Under the pieces are notes generated by a model that saw nothing but the letters and a program-made list of their open reading frames with translations, had not been told where the DNA came from and did no database searches. DNA of 64,000 nt from Flavobacterium glaciei (GTDB lineage Bacteria > Bacteroidota > Bacteroidia > Flavobacteriales > Flavobacteriaceae): the NCBI RefSeq assembly GCF_003350545.1, contig NZ_QQBA01000009.1, forward strand, positions 62,001 to 126,000. The letters run 5' to 3'. The translations under genes and the position numbers were made by a program. Each line of letters starts with the position of its first letter. Within the stretch, counting starts at the first letter, position 1. Below are positions 19,320 through 27,759 of this stretch, in pieces.

Positions 19320-19883
19320 TTAGTTAGTTGCCCAAGCTTTTTGTCCAGGTATGTAGTCAGCATTTCCATCGTAACGACCTGGAACAGGCAAATATTCACG
19401 CGCCTGAGTACAGCCTATTTCTGAAGAGTAATACCCCAAAATAGTTAAATCCCTCGCTATCAAAAAGAAAGAAGGTGCTTTATTTGTAGCAATTGCCTCA
19501 TCCTTTAAGGAAGTCATTAGTTTTTGACGTTCTTCAATAGACATTGACAAGAAATCTTTGTTGAATTCTTTAGAACATTTATATTGCATTGCTTTTAACC
19601 CTGAGGCAAAAATTTCTTGCAAATTTGCAGGATAACAATCTTTAATAATCATTGGAATAAAAGCACCGAGTCCTGCAGTTTTTGCTCCCGGAGAAGATGC
19701 TGTAGTCGGAATAATGATATCTGCGAATTCAGCCAAAATCTCTTCATCCGTAGCAGAAAAAGAAACGTAATTTTTCTCTTTTTCGGGTAAAGTAAAACTT
19801 TGAAACAATACGCCCATAGTAGTTGCTGAGATTGCGCCTCCCATCAAAAACGCAACGTTTTTAAGTGCTTCTCTTCTATTCAT
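19320..19883 (-). CDS. Gluconate 2-dehydrogenase subunit 3 family protein with Tat signal
   Basis: A 187-residue small subunit. The N-terminus NRREALKNVAFLMGG is a Tat signal, followed by the helical subunit-3 domain (ATDEEILAEFADIIIP near residue 45, and a C-terminal YYSSEIG...REYLPVPGRYDG region). It serves as maturation or carrier subunit of the GMC flavoprotein encoded 52 bp downstream. It is the first gene of the operon, so the promoter should lie in the A/T-rich region to its right. Confidence 0.93.
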   Translation of the reverse strand: MNRREALKNVAFLMGGAISATTMGVLFQSFTLPEKEKNYVSFSATDEEILAEFADIIIPTTASSPGAKTAGLGAFIPMIIKDCYPANLQEIFASGLKAMQYKCSKEFNKDFLSMSIEERQKLMTSLKDEAIATNKAPSFFLIARDLTILGYYSSEIGCTQAREYLPVPGRYDGNADYIPGQKAWATN

Positions 19884-20322
19884 TTGCTAAATATTAAAGT
19901 TATTGATTATTCTTAAATTATTATAACCTTACAATAATAAAGAAAAAAAAAGCAGCTTAATTTTTTTTATGTTAAATTATTGAACAATTCCATATTTTTC
20001 AAATTATTAAGGAAAACACTTTAGAAAATTCATAAAAATGTCATTCAAATCTAAAATTTTAAATAAAAAAATATTTTATCAAAGCAAAAAAGGAAGAAAA
20101 AACGTACCAAAAAATGAAATTTATAAAATTATTGAAAGTATTTTACTACAAAATATAATTGAATATTCGTTAAAACAAGTTTCAATGCGTTAAAATGACA
20201 TTATTAAAAAAATAAGTCTAAAAATAGGAAAGAAAAAAATATGAGAAATAATGAAGAAATTAGAATTCTATTATAATTATAAAATAAAAAGCTTAGTAGA
20301 TTAGTTAATTTTTAAAATGAAA
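19884..20322. other. Very A/T-rich 440-bp region between two minus-strand operons
   Basis: This region must hold the promoter of the sugar operon and the transcript end of the amidoligase operon. I see no convincing TAnnTTTG element on the minus strand and no strong terminator. A 51-codon open frame on the plus strand (20038-20193, starting MSFKSKILNKK, lysine-rich) is present, but nothing else supports it. Long A runs dominate. Confidence 0.5.
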
Positions 20323-21528
20323 TTAATTAGACTTTGTTTGTCTTTCAAATAATCCAATAGTGCCGCCAACCCAATCTTTGTCTTTATTGAATTTTACACC
20401 AATCATTTCACCTCGACTCAAACGAACTAAGTTACAGAGTAGAGTAGGAGCTTCATCGTCTTTATTCCAAACACAAAGAACTCGTACTTCGGCTTTTACT
20501 TTTCCTTCTGGAGATTGTACTATGGGAATGTAGTTAACCTTCTTTTGAAGAATATAAAGCTCTTTTTCAACAACGGATTCTATATCTTCCTTGGTTACAT
20601 GAAAAATAACCCCTGTTCCTGAAAATGAAAAAAGCGGTTTTAGAACATAGTTTTCTAAATCCTGTGGTATTTCTTTTAAGTCACTTAACAATGTTGTTTC
20701 AATAAAATATTTTCCCTTCAAGAAAGGTAAAATAAATTTACTGATTCTAAAAAACCAATTGGGATGACCCGCCCATTCTACCTCTAAATCATCTGAGAAA
20801 CTAAAATTCAGTTGTAAATCGGTTCGCAAATTCAATTCATCAAAAATAACCCGATTATAAATTCTTTTTACCAGAATTTCATCCCCATTTGAATTTTTAT
20901 AAAACAATCGTTTGTCTTTTTTTATCAACTCCGTAACACAAACAATTGGGATTCCAATGTCTCTTTTACAATAATAAAAATCAATTTTGGTGTTTTGTTT
21001 TTCTGGCTCAATTTCCAAGAGTATAACATTTTCTTTTGGATGATTATTGCAGATTGCTTGTTCTAAAATATCAGAATATTCCTTTGGAGTAATATCATTA
21101 ATAAAAGGAGTCAGCTCCTTGAGAAAAGGATAGTGATTCTTGAACTTTTCATAGACATTCAACTGATAATTGTATAAAGAAGGAAAGCCTTGCACTTCAA
21201 TAAGATTAGGAACAATTTCCCCTTCTTCTTCACAAATGCCAAAATCAATCGCTAAAAAAGTAGTGTGTCCATCCTCATTTGGAACTTTACTATTTAATTC
21301 TAATGATTTGTTTGTAAGCGATTTAAAGTCTTTCTTTTGAATAAAAGCTATAACTTCGTTACATCCTTCAATCAATTGAGATTGTAATTCTTTTGAAATA
21401 AAAAATGGTGTTTCGCCTAACCTAAATGTGGGCATGTAATTAAAATCGGAAGCTATATCATCTTTGAATTCCTGATATTTTTTTTCTGTAAATTGAGCAT
21501 TAAATAACTCCCGATATTTTGAAATCAT
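20323..21528 (-). CDS. ATP-grasp-like protein of the amidoligase operon
   Basis: A 401-residue protein I do not recognise as a named enzyme. It has features of circularly permuted ATP-grasp ligases: VPNLIEVQGFPS (about 107-118), ILVKRIYNRV, YVLKPLFSFSGTGV (lid/phosphate-binding lysine and glycine loop), VKAEVRVLCVW and a C-terminal LVRLSRGEMIGVKFN. No signal peptide. It is the last of five genes, 15 bp after the glutamine amidotransferase, so it probably ligates an amine or amino acid to a carboxylate (inference). Confidence 0.65.
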   Translation of the reverse strand: MISKYRELFNAQFTEKKYQEFKDDIASDFNYMPTFRLGETPFFISKELQSQLIEGCNEVIAFIQKKDFKSLTNKSLELNSKVPNEDGHTTFLAIDFGICEEEGEIVPNLIEVQGFPSLYNYQLNVYEKFKNHYPFLKELTPFINDITPKEYSDILEQAICNNHPKENVILLEIEPEKQNTKIDFYYCKRDIGIPIVCVTELIKKDKRLFYKNSNGDEILVKRIYNRVIFDELNLRTDLQLNFSFSDDLEVEWAGHPNWFFRISKFILPFLKGKYFIETTLLSDLKEIPQDLENYVLKPLFSFSGTGVIFHVTKEDIESVVEKELYILQKKVNYIPIVQSPEGKVKAEVRVLCVWNKDDEAPTLLCNLVRLSRGEMIGVKFNKDKDWVGGTIGLFERQTKSN

Positions 21529-21543
21529 TTGGAAAGGATTGTA

Positions 21544-22374
21544 TTAATTAGAAAGCATTTTTTTTGTTTTCATCAAGTCATTTATTGCTGTTCGGAGAAA
21601 ATTAGGTATCAAAGTTTCATTAGTTCTATAAATTTTATCATCATCTAATAAATCTTCTAGCATATTTCTAAACTTTCGTTTCCCTTTCATTTCCTTTATT
21701 TTTTCCTTAACTTCTTTATTTCTCATGTGAGCAACAAAGCTTATAGGATCCGCCTCGGGATGAAATTGAGTGCCTACAAAATAGTCAGTAAATCGTACAG
21801 CCATAATCGCGCGTTCGTATTGCACATGATCCCTAATTTTTTCTAATGAAATAATTTTGGCTCCTTTTTTTGCAAAAACACTTAGTTTGGGCTGAACAAC
21901 TTGATAATCTCTCGAATCTATTGCGTAAAAAGGATCAGCTAGACCTTCAAACAAAGGGTCTGTAACTCCTTCTTTGGTTTTATGAATTGTCATAACACCA
22001 AACGAAGTATCATTCCTTTTAGTTATTGTAGCTAAACCAAAATGCAAACAAGCCATTTGAAAAGAATGGCAAATAAAAAGTACATGCTTTTTTATTTCAT
22101 TTTCATTATTCCATTTATTCAACAAATCAATAAACGCATAATACTTGACATCCCAATTTCCGTCACCTATTAATGGATTTCCAGGACCGCCTGTTGAAAT
22201 ATAAATATCAAATTCTTTAATTTCAGGCAATTCGCATTTTACTCGTACGTCGAATATTTCAAAACTAATCACAGGACTAAACCTGTTTATTACATCAATT
22301 ATACACCGCATTCCCTGATTAGGTTCTCCGTTGTACATATCTAAAAGCGCAATTTTTATAATTTTATTTGGCAT
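21544..22374 (-). CDS. Class I glutamine amidotransferase (GMP synthase-like)
   Basis: About 276 residues from the ATG at 22374 (MPNKIIKIALLDMYNG); an in-frame TTG at 22392 adds six residues and is less likely. The class I triad is visible: nucleophile Cys in FICHSFQMA and His/Glu in TQFHPEADP. It would release ammonia from glutamine, here most likely for a ligase encoded in the same operon, or act as a gamma-glutamyl hydrolase. It lies between the GCS2-type ligase (39 bp) and the ATP-grasp-like gene (15 bp). Confidence 0.88.
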   Translation of the reverse strand: MPNKIIKIALLDMYNGEPNQGMRCIIDVINRFSPVISFEIFDVRVKCELPEIKEFDIYISTGGPGNPLIGDGNWDVKYYAFIDLLNKWNNENEIKKHVLFICHSFQMACLHFGLATITKRNDTSFGVMTIHKTKEGVTDPLFEGLADPFYAIDSRDYQVVQPKLSVFAKKGAKIISLEKIRDHVQYERAIMAVRFTDYFVGTQFHPEADPISFVAHMRNKEVKEKIKEMKGKRKFRNMLEDLLDDDKIYRTNETLIPNFLRTAINDLMKTKKMLSN

Positions 22375-22396
22375 AACTATTTTTAAAAACAATTCG

Positions 22397-22404
22397 CAAA
22401 GATA
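22397..22404 (-). promoter_or_regulatory. Possible internal -7 element in the amidoligase operon
   Basis: On the minus strand TATCTTTG matches TAnnTTTG and lies 22 bp before the amidotransferase ATG. The nearest TTG upstream is only 12 bp away, so the -33 part is poor. Confidence 0.25.
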
Positions 22405-22413
22405 ATTTATATT

Positions 22414-23523
22414 TTACAATCCCCTTGTAAATTCTCCAGTTATAAAATCAACGACTTTACTTAGATCATTTGTTTCTTCAAAAACATTCAATTGTTTATC
22501 TGCTCCCGTACCATTTTTTAAAATCTGATGAACATAGTTTATATCCTCACGACTTCCCAATTCATCAACGACATCATCTATAAAATCTAATAATTCTAAT
22601 ATCAATATTTTTGTTTCCACTTCTTTTTGAAGCCCAAAATCAATCATATTATTATCAATACCATATCGAGCTGCACGAAATTTATTTTCCTTGATCAAAG
22701 CCAATCGATAGATATTAAAACTCGTATTATTCATGTTCAATTTGTAAAGTTTAGCTACTATTGCCTGAATAATAGCTACTATACAAATAGTTTCATCAAC
22801 AGTTAAGCACATGTCACAAATCCTGAATTCTATTGTATTATAAAACGGATGCAAACGTAAATCCCACCAAATTTTCTTTGGATTATCAATACAATTTGTT
22901 TTTACCAAAGTATCTAAATAGTTTTCGTAAGAACTTACAGAATCAAAATATTCAGGCAATCCAGTTCTTGGAAACTTGTCAAAAACTTTAGTTCTAAATG
23001 ATTTGTAACCGGTTTTTCTTCCTTCCCAAAAAGGAGAATTTGTCGAAAGCGCAAAGATGTGAGGTAAAAAATAGGTAGCCTGATTCATCAATTGCAAACC
23101 AATTTCCCGATTTTCAATCCCTACGTGACAATGCATTCCAAAAATCAAATTAGAACGCGCTGCATCTTGTAATTCATTGACAATATCGTGGTATCTTGGG
23201 TCGTCCGTTATCGGTTGGTCTTGCCATTTTGAAAAAGGATGCGTTCCCGCACCACCTACAATAAGGTTTTGTTTATCCGCTAATTCCACGATTTTAGAAC
23301 GCAAAAACCGAATCTCATTTTTTGTGTCATTAACGCTATGACAGATATTTGTTCCTACTTCCACCACAGATTGATGCATTTCGGCCTTAACCTGCTCGTT
23401 TAATATTATTTTAGCACCATCTACAATTTTTGACAAATGCGATCGTAAATCTCTGGTATCAGGATCAATAATTTGATACTCTTCCTCTACACCAAGTGTA
23501 AAAACTGGTAATTTCTTTAACAT
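22414..23523 (-). CDS. Carboxylate-amine ligase, GCS2/YbdK family
   Basis: A 369-residue glutamate-cysteine ligase-like enzyme (GCS2 family). The N-terminal TLGVEEEYQIID (9-20) is the family hallmark, followed by the AEMHQSVVEVGT metal/substrate region and GMHCHVGI. These enzymes use ATP to join the side-chain or alpha carboxylate of an amino acid to an amine, usually making gamma-glutamyl bonds. In this operon it lies between an ATP-grasp ligase and an amidotransferase, so it likely performs one step of a short amide/peptide pathway rather than glutathione synthesis (inference). Confidence 0.92.
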   Translation of the reverse strand: MLKKLPVFTLGVEEEYQIIDPDTRDLRSHLSKIVDGAKIILNEQVKAEMHQSVVEVGTNICHSVNDTKNEIRFLRSKIVELADKQNLIVGGAGTHPFSKWQDQPITDDPRYHDIVNELQDAARSNLIFGMHCHVGIENREIGLQLMNQATYFLPHIFALSTNSPFWEGRKTGYKSFRTKVFDKFPRTGLPEYFDSVSSYENYLDTLVKTNCIDNPKKIWWDLRLHPFYNTIEFRICDMCLTVDETICIVAIIQAIVAKLYKLNMNNTSFNIYRLALIKENKFRAARYGIDNNMIDFGLQKEVETKILILELLDFIDDVVDELGSREDINYVHQILKNGTGADKQLNVFEETNDLSKVVDFITGEFTRGL

Positions 23524-23555
23524 AATTATTTTATTAGTGTTCAGTCGCAGTCGCA

Positions 23556-23592
23556 GTTTTCAGTCTGTTTACTGAATACCATGACTGAAAAC
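23556..23592. repeat. Intercistronic inverted repeat in the amidoligase operon
   Basis: GTTTTCAGTC (23556-23565) pairs perfectly with GACTGAAAAC (23583-23592) around a 17-nt loop. It fills the 68-bp gap between the ATP-grasp and the GCS2 genes and reaches the ATP-grasp stop codon. CAGTCG direct repeats (23541-23555) lie beside it. No T run follows, so it may process or stabilise the transcript rather than end it. Confidence 0.65.
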
Positions 23593-24533
23593 TATTTTAC
23601 TGCATCTTTTATAAAAGTTCCCCAAGTCAAATTCAATTTGCCTGGTTTTTGTTTTTTTGCGGCAGCAATAGCCATTTTTGCAGCTTCTTCAACTACCCAT
23701 TCAAAATTCTCAGCACCTACCGAAGTTAATTCAGCATCAGGCGCAGGATTTCCAAAATCGATAGCGTATGGTATACCGTCACGAACGGCAAATTCTACTG
23801 TATTAAAATCATATCCTAAACCTTTGCAGAGACGTAAAGTATAATCTTTTATAGTTGCTAGTAACTTTTTATCCACAGGAGGCCCATCAATTACGTAACG
23901 CAAATGATGCGGATTTCTAGGTTCATATTGCATAATACGGACTGCTTTGCAACCCAAACAATAAACTCTAAAATATTCCGTAAAAACTATTTCTTCTTGT
24001 AACATCATCACCAGCTGTCCGGTTTCCTGATGTTTTTCCCAGAATTCTTCAATATTTTCTAATCGGTATACATTTTTCCAACCACCTCCAGCATACGGTT
24101 TCATGTAAGCAGGAAAACCAATATAATTAAAAATCCCTTCCCAATCCATTGGGTATTTTAAATTTCGGAATGATTTCCCGGTTGTATCAGTAGGATGTTC
24201 AGCCGAAGGAAGAATTACCGTATTAGGCAATGGAACTCCAAGTGTATCTGCCAAAGAATTATTGAAAAATTTATCATCAGCACTCCACCAAAAAGGATTA
24301 TTAATTACGTTTGTTCCTGTTAATGCGGCATTTTTTAAATAAGCACGATAAAAAGGAACATCTTGCGAAATTCGGTCAATAATTACTGCATATTCTCCGT
24401 CTTGATTTTGAACCACTTTATCAATAGCAACAGCTTCGGCAATAATTCCTTTTTCATTTTTTGAATTGACACGATCAATAAATGCCTGCGGAAAGGTGTC
24501 TTCCATTCCAAATAAAATTCCGATTTTTTTCAT
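23592..24533 (-). CDS. ATP-grasp ligase (glutathione synthetase/RimK-like)
   Basis: A 313-residue ATP-grasp enzyme. Visible are the N-terminal GILFGMEDTFP, the substrate segment INNPFWWSADDKF, the lid AYMKPYAGGGWKNVY and the metal-binding strand GYDFNTVEFAVRD...YAIDFGNPAPD. It should activate a carboxylate as acyl-phosphate and couple it to an amine. It is the second gene of the operon, 18 bp after the esterase, with a hairpin separating it from the GCS2 ligase. Confidence 0.85.
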   Translation of the reverse strand: MKKIGILFGMEDTFPQAFIDRVNSKNEKGIIAEAVAIDKVVQNQDGEYAVIIDRISQDVPFYRAYLKNAALTGTNVINNPFWWSADDKFFNNSLADTLGVPLPNTVILPSAEHPTDTTGKSFRNLKYPMDWEGIFNYIGFPAYMKPYAGGGWKNVYRLENIEEFWEKHQETGQLVMMLQEEIVFTEYFRVYCLGCKAVRIMQYEPRNPHHLRYVIDGPPVDKKLLATIKDYTLRLCKGLGYDFNTVEFAVRDGIPYAIDFGNPAPDAELTSVGAENFEWVVEEAAKMAIAAAKKQKPGKLNLTWGTFIKDAVK

Positions 24534-24551
24534 ATTGATAACTTTATAATT

Positions 24552-25265
24552 TTAAAAAAATTTAATTCTTGATAAATAATGCGGGAACATTTCTTTCCAA
24601 ACAGGCCAGTCGTGCTTGCGTTCTTGACGAATATCTAACCAATGATGTATATTTCGGTCACTAAGAACTTTGCTGAGTTTTAGATTTGCGTCAAAACAAA
24701 TATCCCAATTAGAAGTTCCTAAAACAATATCCATATTCCACAATTCATAATCATCAAGTCCGTACAAATAGTCTTCAGGACTGTTATAAAAAACATCATC
24801 GTTGTGAAAACCGTCCATAAAACTTTTGATATTAAAAGCGCCGCTCATAGAAAACATATGACTTACATAACCGGGATGACGAAAAGCAAAATTTGCCGCA
24901 TGATATCCTCCAAAACTGCAGCCAGCAACAGCGACTTTACCTGATGAAGTATTGTTCTTTACTTTTTCAACAATTTCATGACAAATCATTTTATCGTATC
25001 TGACATGATTTTCTATGCGATGTATGGGATGAATATTTTTATTGTAAAAACTATCTTTATCTATACTATCAGGACAAAATATTTGAATTAAACCCTGTTC
25101 AATAAACCACCTTGCTGAATCAATTAATGCCATGTCTTTGTTTTCGTGGTAACTCCCCATAGAAGTCGGAAATAAGATTACGGGATATCCAGCATGTCCA
25201 AAAACCAGCATTTCAATATCTCTATTTAAATTTGTCGAATGCCATTTGAAATATTCTTCCTTCAT
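24552..25265 (-). CDS. Esterase-like alpha/beta hydrolase heading the amidoligase operon
   Basis: A 237-residue hydrolase of the putative-esterase family (PF00756). It begins MKEEYFKWHSTNLNRD; an in-frame upstream extension to 25301 adds 12 hydrophobic residues and is not preferred. The nucleophile elbow is GCSFGGYHAA and the C-terminal catalytic His is probably in ERKHDWPVW. No signal peptide. As first gene of the five-gene operon it may release, cyclise or cleave the product made by the ligases; relatives are often called esterase without known substrate. Confidence 0.82.
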   Translation of the reverse strand: MKEEYFKWHSTNLNRDIEMLVFGHAGYPVILFPTSMGSYHENKDMALIDSARWFIEQGLIQIFCPDSIDKDSFYNKNIHPIHRIENHVRYDKMICHEIVEKVKNNTSSGKVAVAGCSFGGYHAANFAFRHPGYVSHMFSMSGAFNIKSFMDGFHNDDVFYNSPEDYLYGLDDYELWNMDIVLGTSNWDICFDANLKLSKVLSDRNIHHWLDIRQERKHDWPVWKEMFPHYLSRIKFF

Positions 25266-25564
25266 AAAATTATTTTTAACAATTATAATGAAAAAAGTCA
25301 TACAAATGGCAGTTAAAATCTAACTTAACTAATATTTATTATAAAAAAGATTAGAATTATTAAATTAGAATTAAATGGTAATTTTTAGTTTAATAAAGAG
25401 TCAATTTTTAAATTATAAACAACAAATCAAGTTGTTTTAACATATTGGAACTTTAAAAACTTAAGTCATTCAAGTTCTTAATTTCTATTAATTATTCCTT
25501 TAAATCAATATTTATTACTGTATGAATGATTTTATGAAAATGGGAAGTAAATAATCTACTGAAT

Positions 25565-25960
25565 TTATTTAATTTCAAAAAGTTGAACTTGACTCTTTAA
25601 TCGTTCTACAAGCATACTCATCATTCTTTTGTTGAGATTAGAAGAGTTTTGTATGTAAATGGTGTACTCATCAGCAGTGAATAATCCAATGATCATTCCT
25701 TTTAAAACATTTCTAAATTTGATGTCTTTCTGGATTGTTTTTTCTATGATTGATGTTTTTTTATCAGCAGAATGACTGTAAAAATCGACTTTGTTTTTAG
25801 TAATATAATTAGAAAATGACGCAACGAATAAATCATTTTGTAATTTTAAAATAGGTCTAAGCACTTCATTTTGAAATGATTCTTCTGTTGTAGATTGGGT
25901 TGTTACAGAACCAATAGTTTGTCCTCGAAATTCTCTAATAAAAGTATTACGCTTGTTCAT
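25565..25960 (-). CDS. Conserved hypothetical protein, 131 residues
   Basis: I do not recognise a characterised family. The protein is soluble, mixed charge, and begins MNKRNTFIREFRGQTIGSV. It has a predicted amphipathic helical middle (LRPILKLQNDLFVASFSNYI) and a C-terminal segment MMSMLVERLKSQVQLFEI. I recall similar short proteins in other Flavobacterium genomes, sometimes loosely labelled glyoxalase, but no glyoxalase metal motif is visible. It stands alone between A/T-rich gaps. Confidence 0.7.
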   Translation of the reverse strand: MNKRNTFIREFRGQTIGSVTTQSTTEESFQNEVLRPILKLQNDLFVASFSNYITKNKVDFYSHSADKKTSIIEKTIQKDIKFRNVLKGMIIGLFTADEYTIYIQNSSNLNKRMMSMLVERLKSQVQLFEIK

Positions 25961-26079
25961 TTTTTTTCTTTAAAATTAGAAAAAATAAGCGAAACAAAGT
26001 TTAAAATTTAGTTATTTAAAAGACACATCATCTAATAAAATGAAGAAAATGGATATAAAAAATGAAATTTAAACAACAA

Positions 26080-27336
26080 TTAAACTTTAAAAGCATTTTC
26101 TGTGGAAGTTTCAAAAATTTCCAAATCAAAATATCCCACGGCTGCTACAATATGGTCAAATATGTCCGACATAATATATTCATAGTTTTCAAAACGTTTG
26201 TCATGCGCAAATGCATACACTTCAAGTGGAACACCGTGTGCTGTAGATTGCAATTGGCGACAAAGCATCAGCATTTCTTGATTTAACCCTGGATATTGAA
26301 ATAAATATTCTGTGATATACTTTCGAAACAAGCCAAGATTAGTCAAATTTCGACCATTGATAGCGATTGATTTATCTATTTTATTAACTGCATTATATTC
26401 GTCAATTTCTAATTTTCTAGTGTCAATGTAATCCGAAATAAGATGGATTTTTTTCAAATCACTTAATTCGGCTTCTTCTAAAAACCGAATACTGCTTGTT
26501 TTAATAAGAATGTGTCTTTTGATGCGTCGTCCGTCAGAATTTAGCATTCCACGCCAGTTTTGAAACGAATCTGAACTTAAACTATAGGTGGGAATTGTAG
26601 TAGTAGTATTGTCAAAATTTCGAACTTTTACAGAAGCCAGATTAATTTCGATTACATCTCCATCAGCACCAAATCTATCCATGGTAATCCAATCACCAAT
26701 GCGGACCATATCATTTATAGACACCTGAACACTAGATACAAAACCTAGAATAGTATCTCTAAAAATCAAGATAATAACTGCAGAAACCGCTCCCAAAATC
26801 GTTAACAGTTCTTTTTGATTGATATCAAATAACTTCGAGATAATTACGGTAATCCCAACTGTCCAAAGGACTATCATAATTACCTGAATAAAACTATCAA
26901 TAGGTTTGTCGCTATAGCGTGGTTTTAATTTTAAATAATCTCTTAATGCATTAAAAATAGTCCTAATAATCCACAAAACTAAAATCACAATATATATTCC
27001 AACCAATTTCCCAAAAAAACCTTCCCAATATTCAAATCGGTCTAAAATTATTGGAACTGATTTATAAATAAATAACAACGGAATTAAATGCGCGATGTAT
27101 TTAGCAGTTTTGTTGGTTACAAGTAAATCATCAAATTTTGTTTTGGTTTTTTGGGCAATAACTGCCATAATGGTTACCAAAATCAGCCTAAAAACAACAT
27201 ATATAGCATACGCCAAAACGCACAATAAAATAATATTGAGTACAAGACTTAAATAAGAAGCAGAACTGCTTCCTAATCCCCATTTTCTGAATACAGGATA
27301 TAGAAAATTGAATATTTTTTCTATGAGTTTATACAT
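26080..27336 (-). CDS. MscS-family mechanosensitive ion channel
   Basis: A 418-residue inner-membrane channel. About four to five hydrophobic segments (residues about 30-210) precede the pore-lining region VSAVIILIFRDTILGFVSSV and the MscS beta domain (MVRIGDWITMDRFGADGDV). Its size and C-terminal domain resemble the YbdG/MscM branch. It probably releases solutes on osmotic downshock. Its start overlaps the end of the upstream DUF3817 gene by 8 bp, so the two are translationally coupled. Confidence 0.9.
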   Translation of the reverse strand: MYKLIEKIFNFLYPVFRKWGLGSSSASYLSLVLNIILLCVLAYAIYVVFRLILVTIMAVIAQKTKTKFDDLLVTNKTAKYIAHLIPLLFIYKSVPIILDRFEYWEGFFGKLVGIYIVILVLWIIRTIFNALRDYLKLKPRYSDKPIDSFIQVIMIVLWTVGITVIISKLFDINQKELLTILGAVSAVIILIFRDTILGFVSSVQVSINDMVRIGDWITMDRFGADGDVIEINLASVKVRNFDNTTTTIPTYSLSSDSFQNWRGMLNSDGRRIKRHILIKTSSIRFLEEAELSDLKKIHLISDYIDTRKLEIDEYNAVNKIDKSIAINGRNLTNLGLFRKYITEYLFQYPGLNQEMLMLCRQLQSTAHGVPLEVYAFAHDKRFENYEYIMSDIFDHIVAAVGYFDLEIFETSTENAFKV

Positions 27337-27613
27337 TTTGCAAATATTTCTTATCTACATAAAAAGTTCCAAAAGGAATTAGGGAACCTAGACAAATGAT
27401 TCCAAATTTTTTCCAATCCCAATTTTGTTCAAATTTTAGCATTATCGCTAAGATAATATAACTTACAAATAATACTCCGTGAGCCATTCCTATAGGAAAA
27501 AGTAAGGTTTTATAGAGAACTGGATTTGTGGGTTTTACAGCTAACATATTAGTAAATAAAGCCAAATAAGAAACTCCTTCGAGTAGTGCGACAATTTTGA
27601 AAATTTTAAGCAT
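27329..27613 (-). CDS. DUF3817 small membrane protein
   Basis: A 94-residue protein with three hydrophobic segments (VALLEGVSYLALFTNML, GMAHGVLFVSYIILAIML and FGIICLGSLIPFGTFYVD). The conserved EGxSYL and HGxLF motifs place it in DUF3817 (YdzA-like). The role is unknown. It overlaps the MscS gene by 8 bp, and the pair has a divergent promoter region with the DUF6155 gene. Confidence 0.85.
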   Translation of the reverse strand: MLKIFKIVALLEGVSYLALFTNMLAVKPTNPVLYKTLLFPIGMAHGVLFVSYIILAIMLKFEQNWDWKKFGIICLGSLIPFGTFYVDKKYLQNV

Positions 27614-27682
27614 AAAAAATAAATTTGAGGTTAAACGTAAAAAATTAGGTTAGGAAAGGAGTACTTCTACTTTTATTTGTGT

Positions 27683-27741
27683 CAAAATTAAGTATTATCA
27701 TTGATTTTCGGAGCATGGATTCCGAAAGTAAATTACTTTTG
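27683..27741. promoter_or_regulatory. Divergent promoter region with inverted repeat
   Basis: On the plus strand TACTTTTG (27734-27741) fits TAnnTTTG ahead of the DUF6155 gene. On the minus strand TAATTTTG (27683-27690) fits ahead of the DUF3817 gene. Between them TTTCGGA (27706-27712) and TCCGAAA (27721-27727) form a perfect 7-bp inverted repeat placed over the -33 region, as an operator would be. Confidence 0.45.
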
Positions 27742-27759
27742 TAATCTTAAACTTTGATA

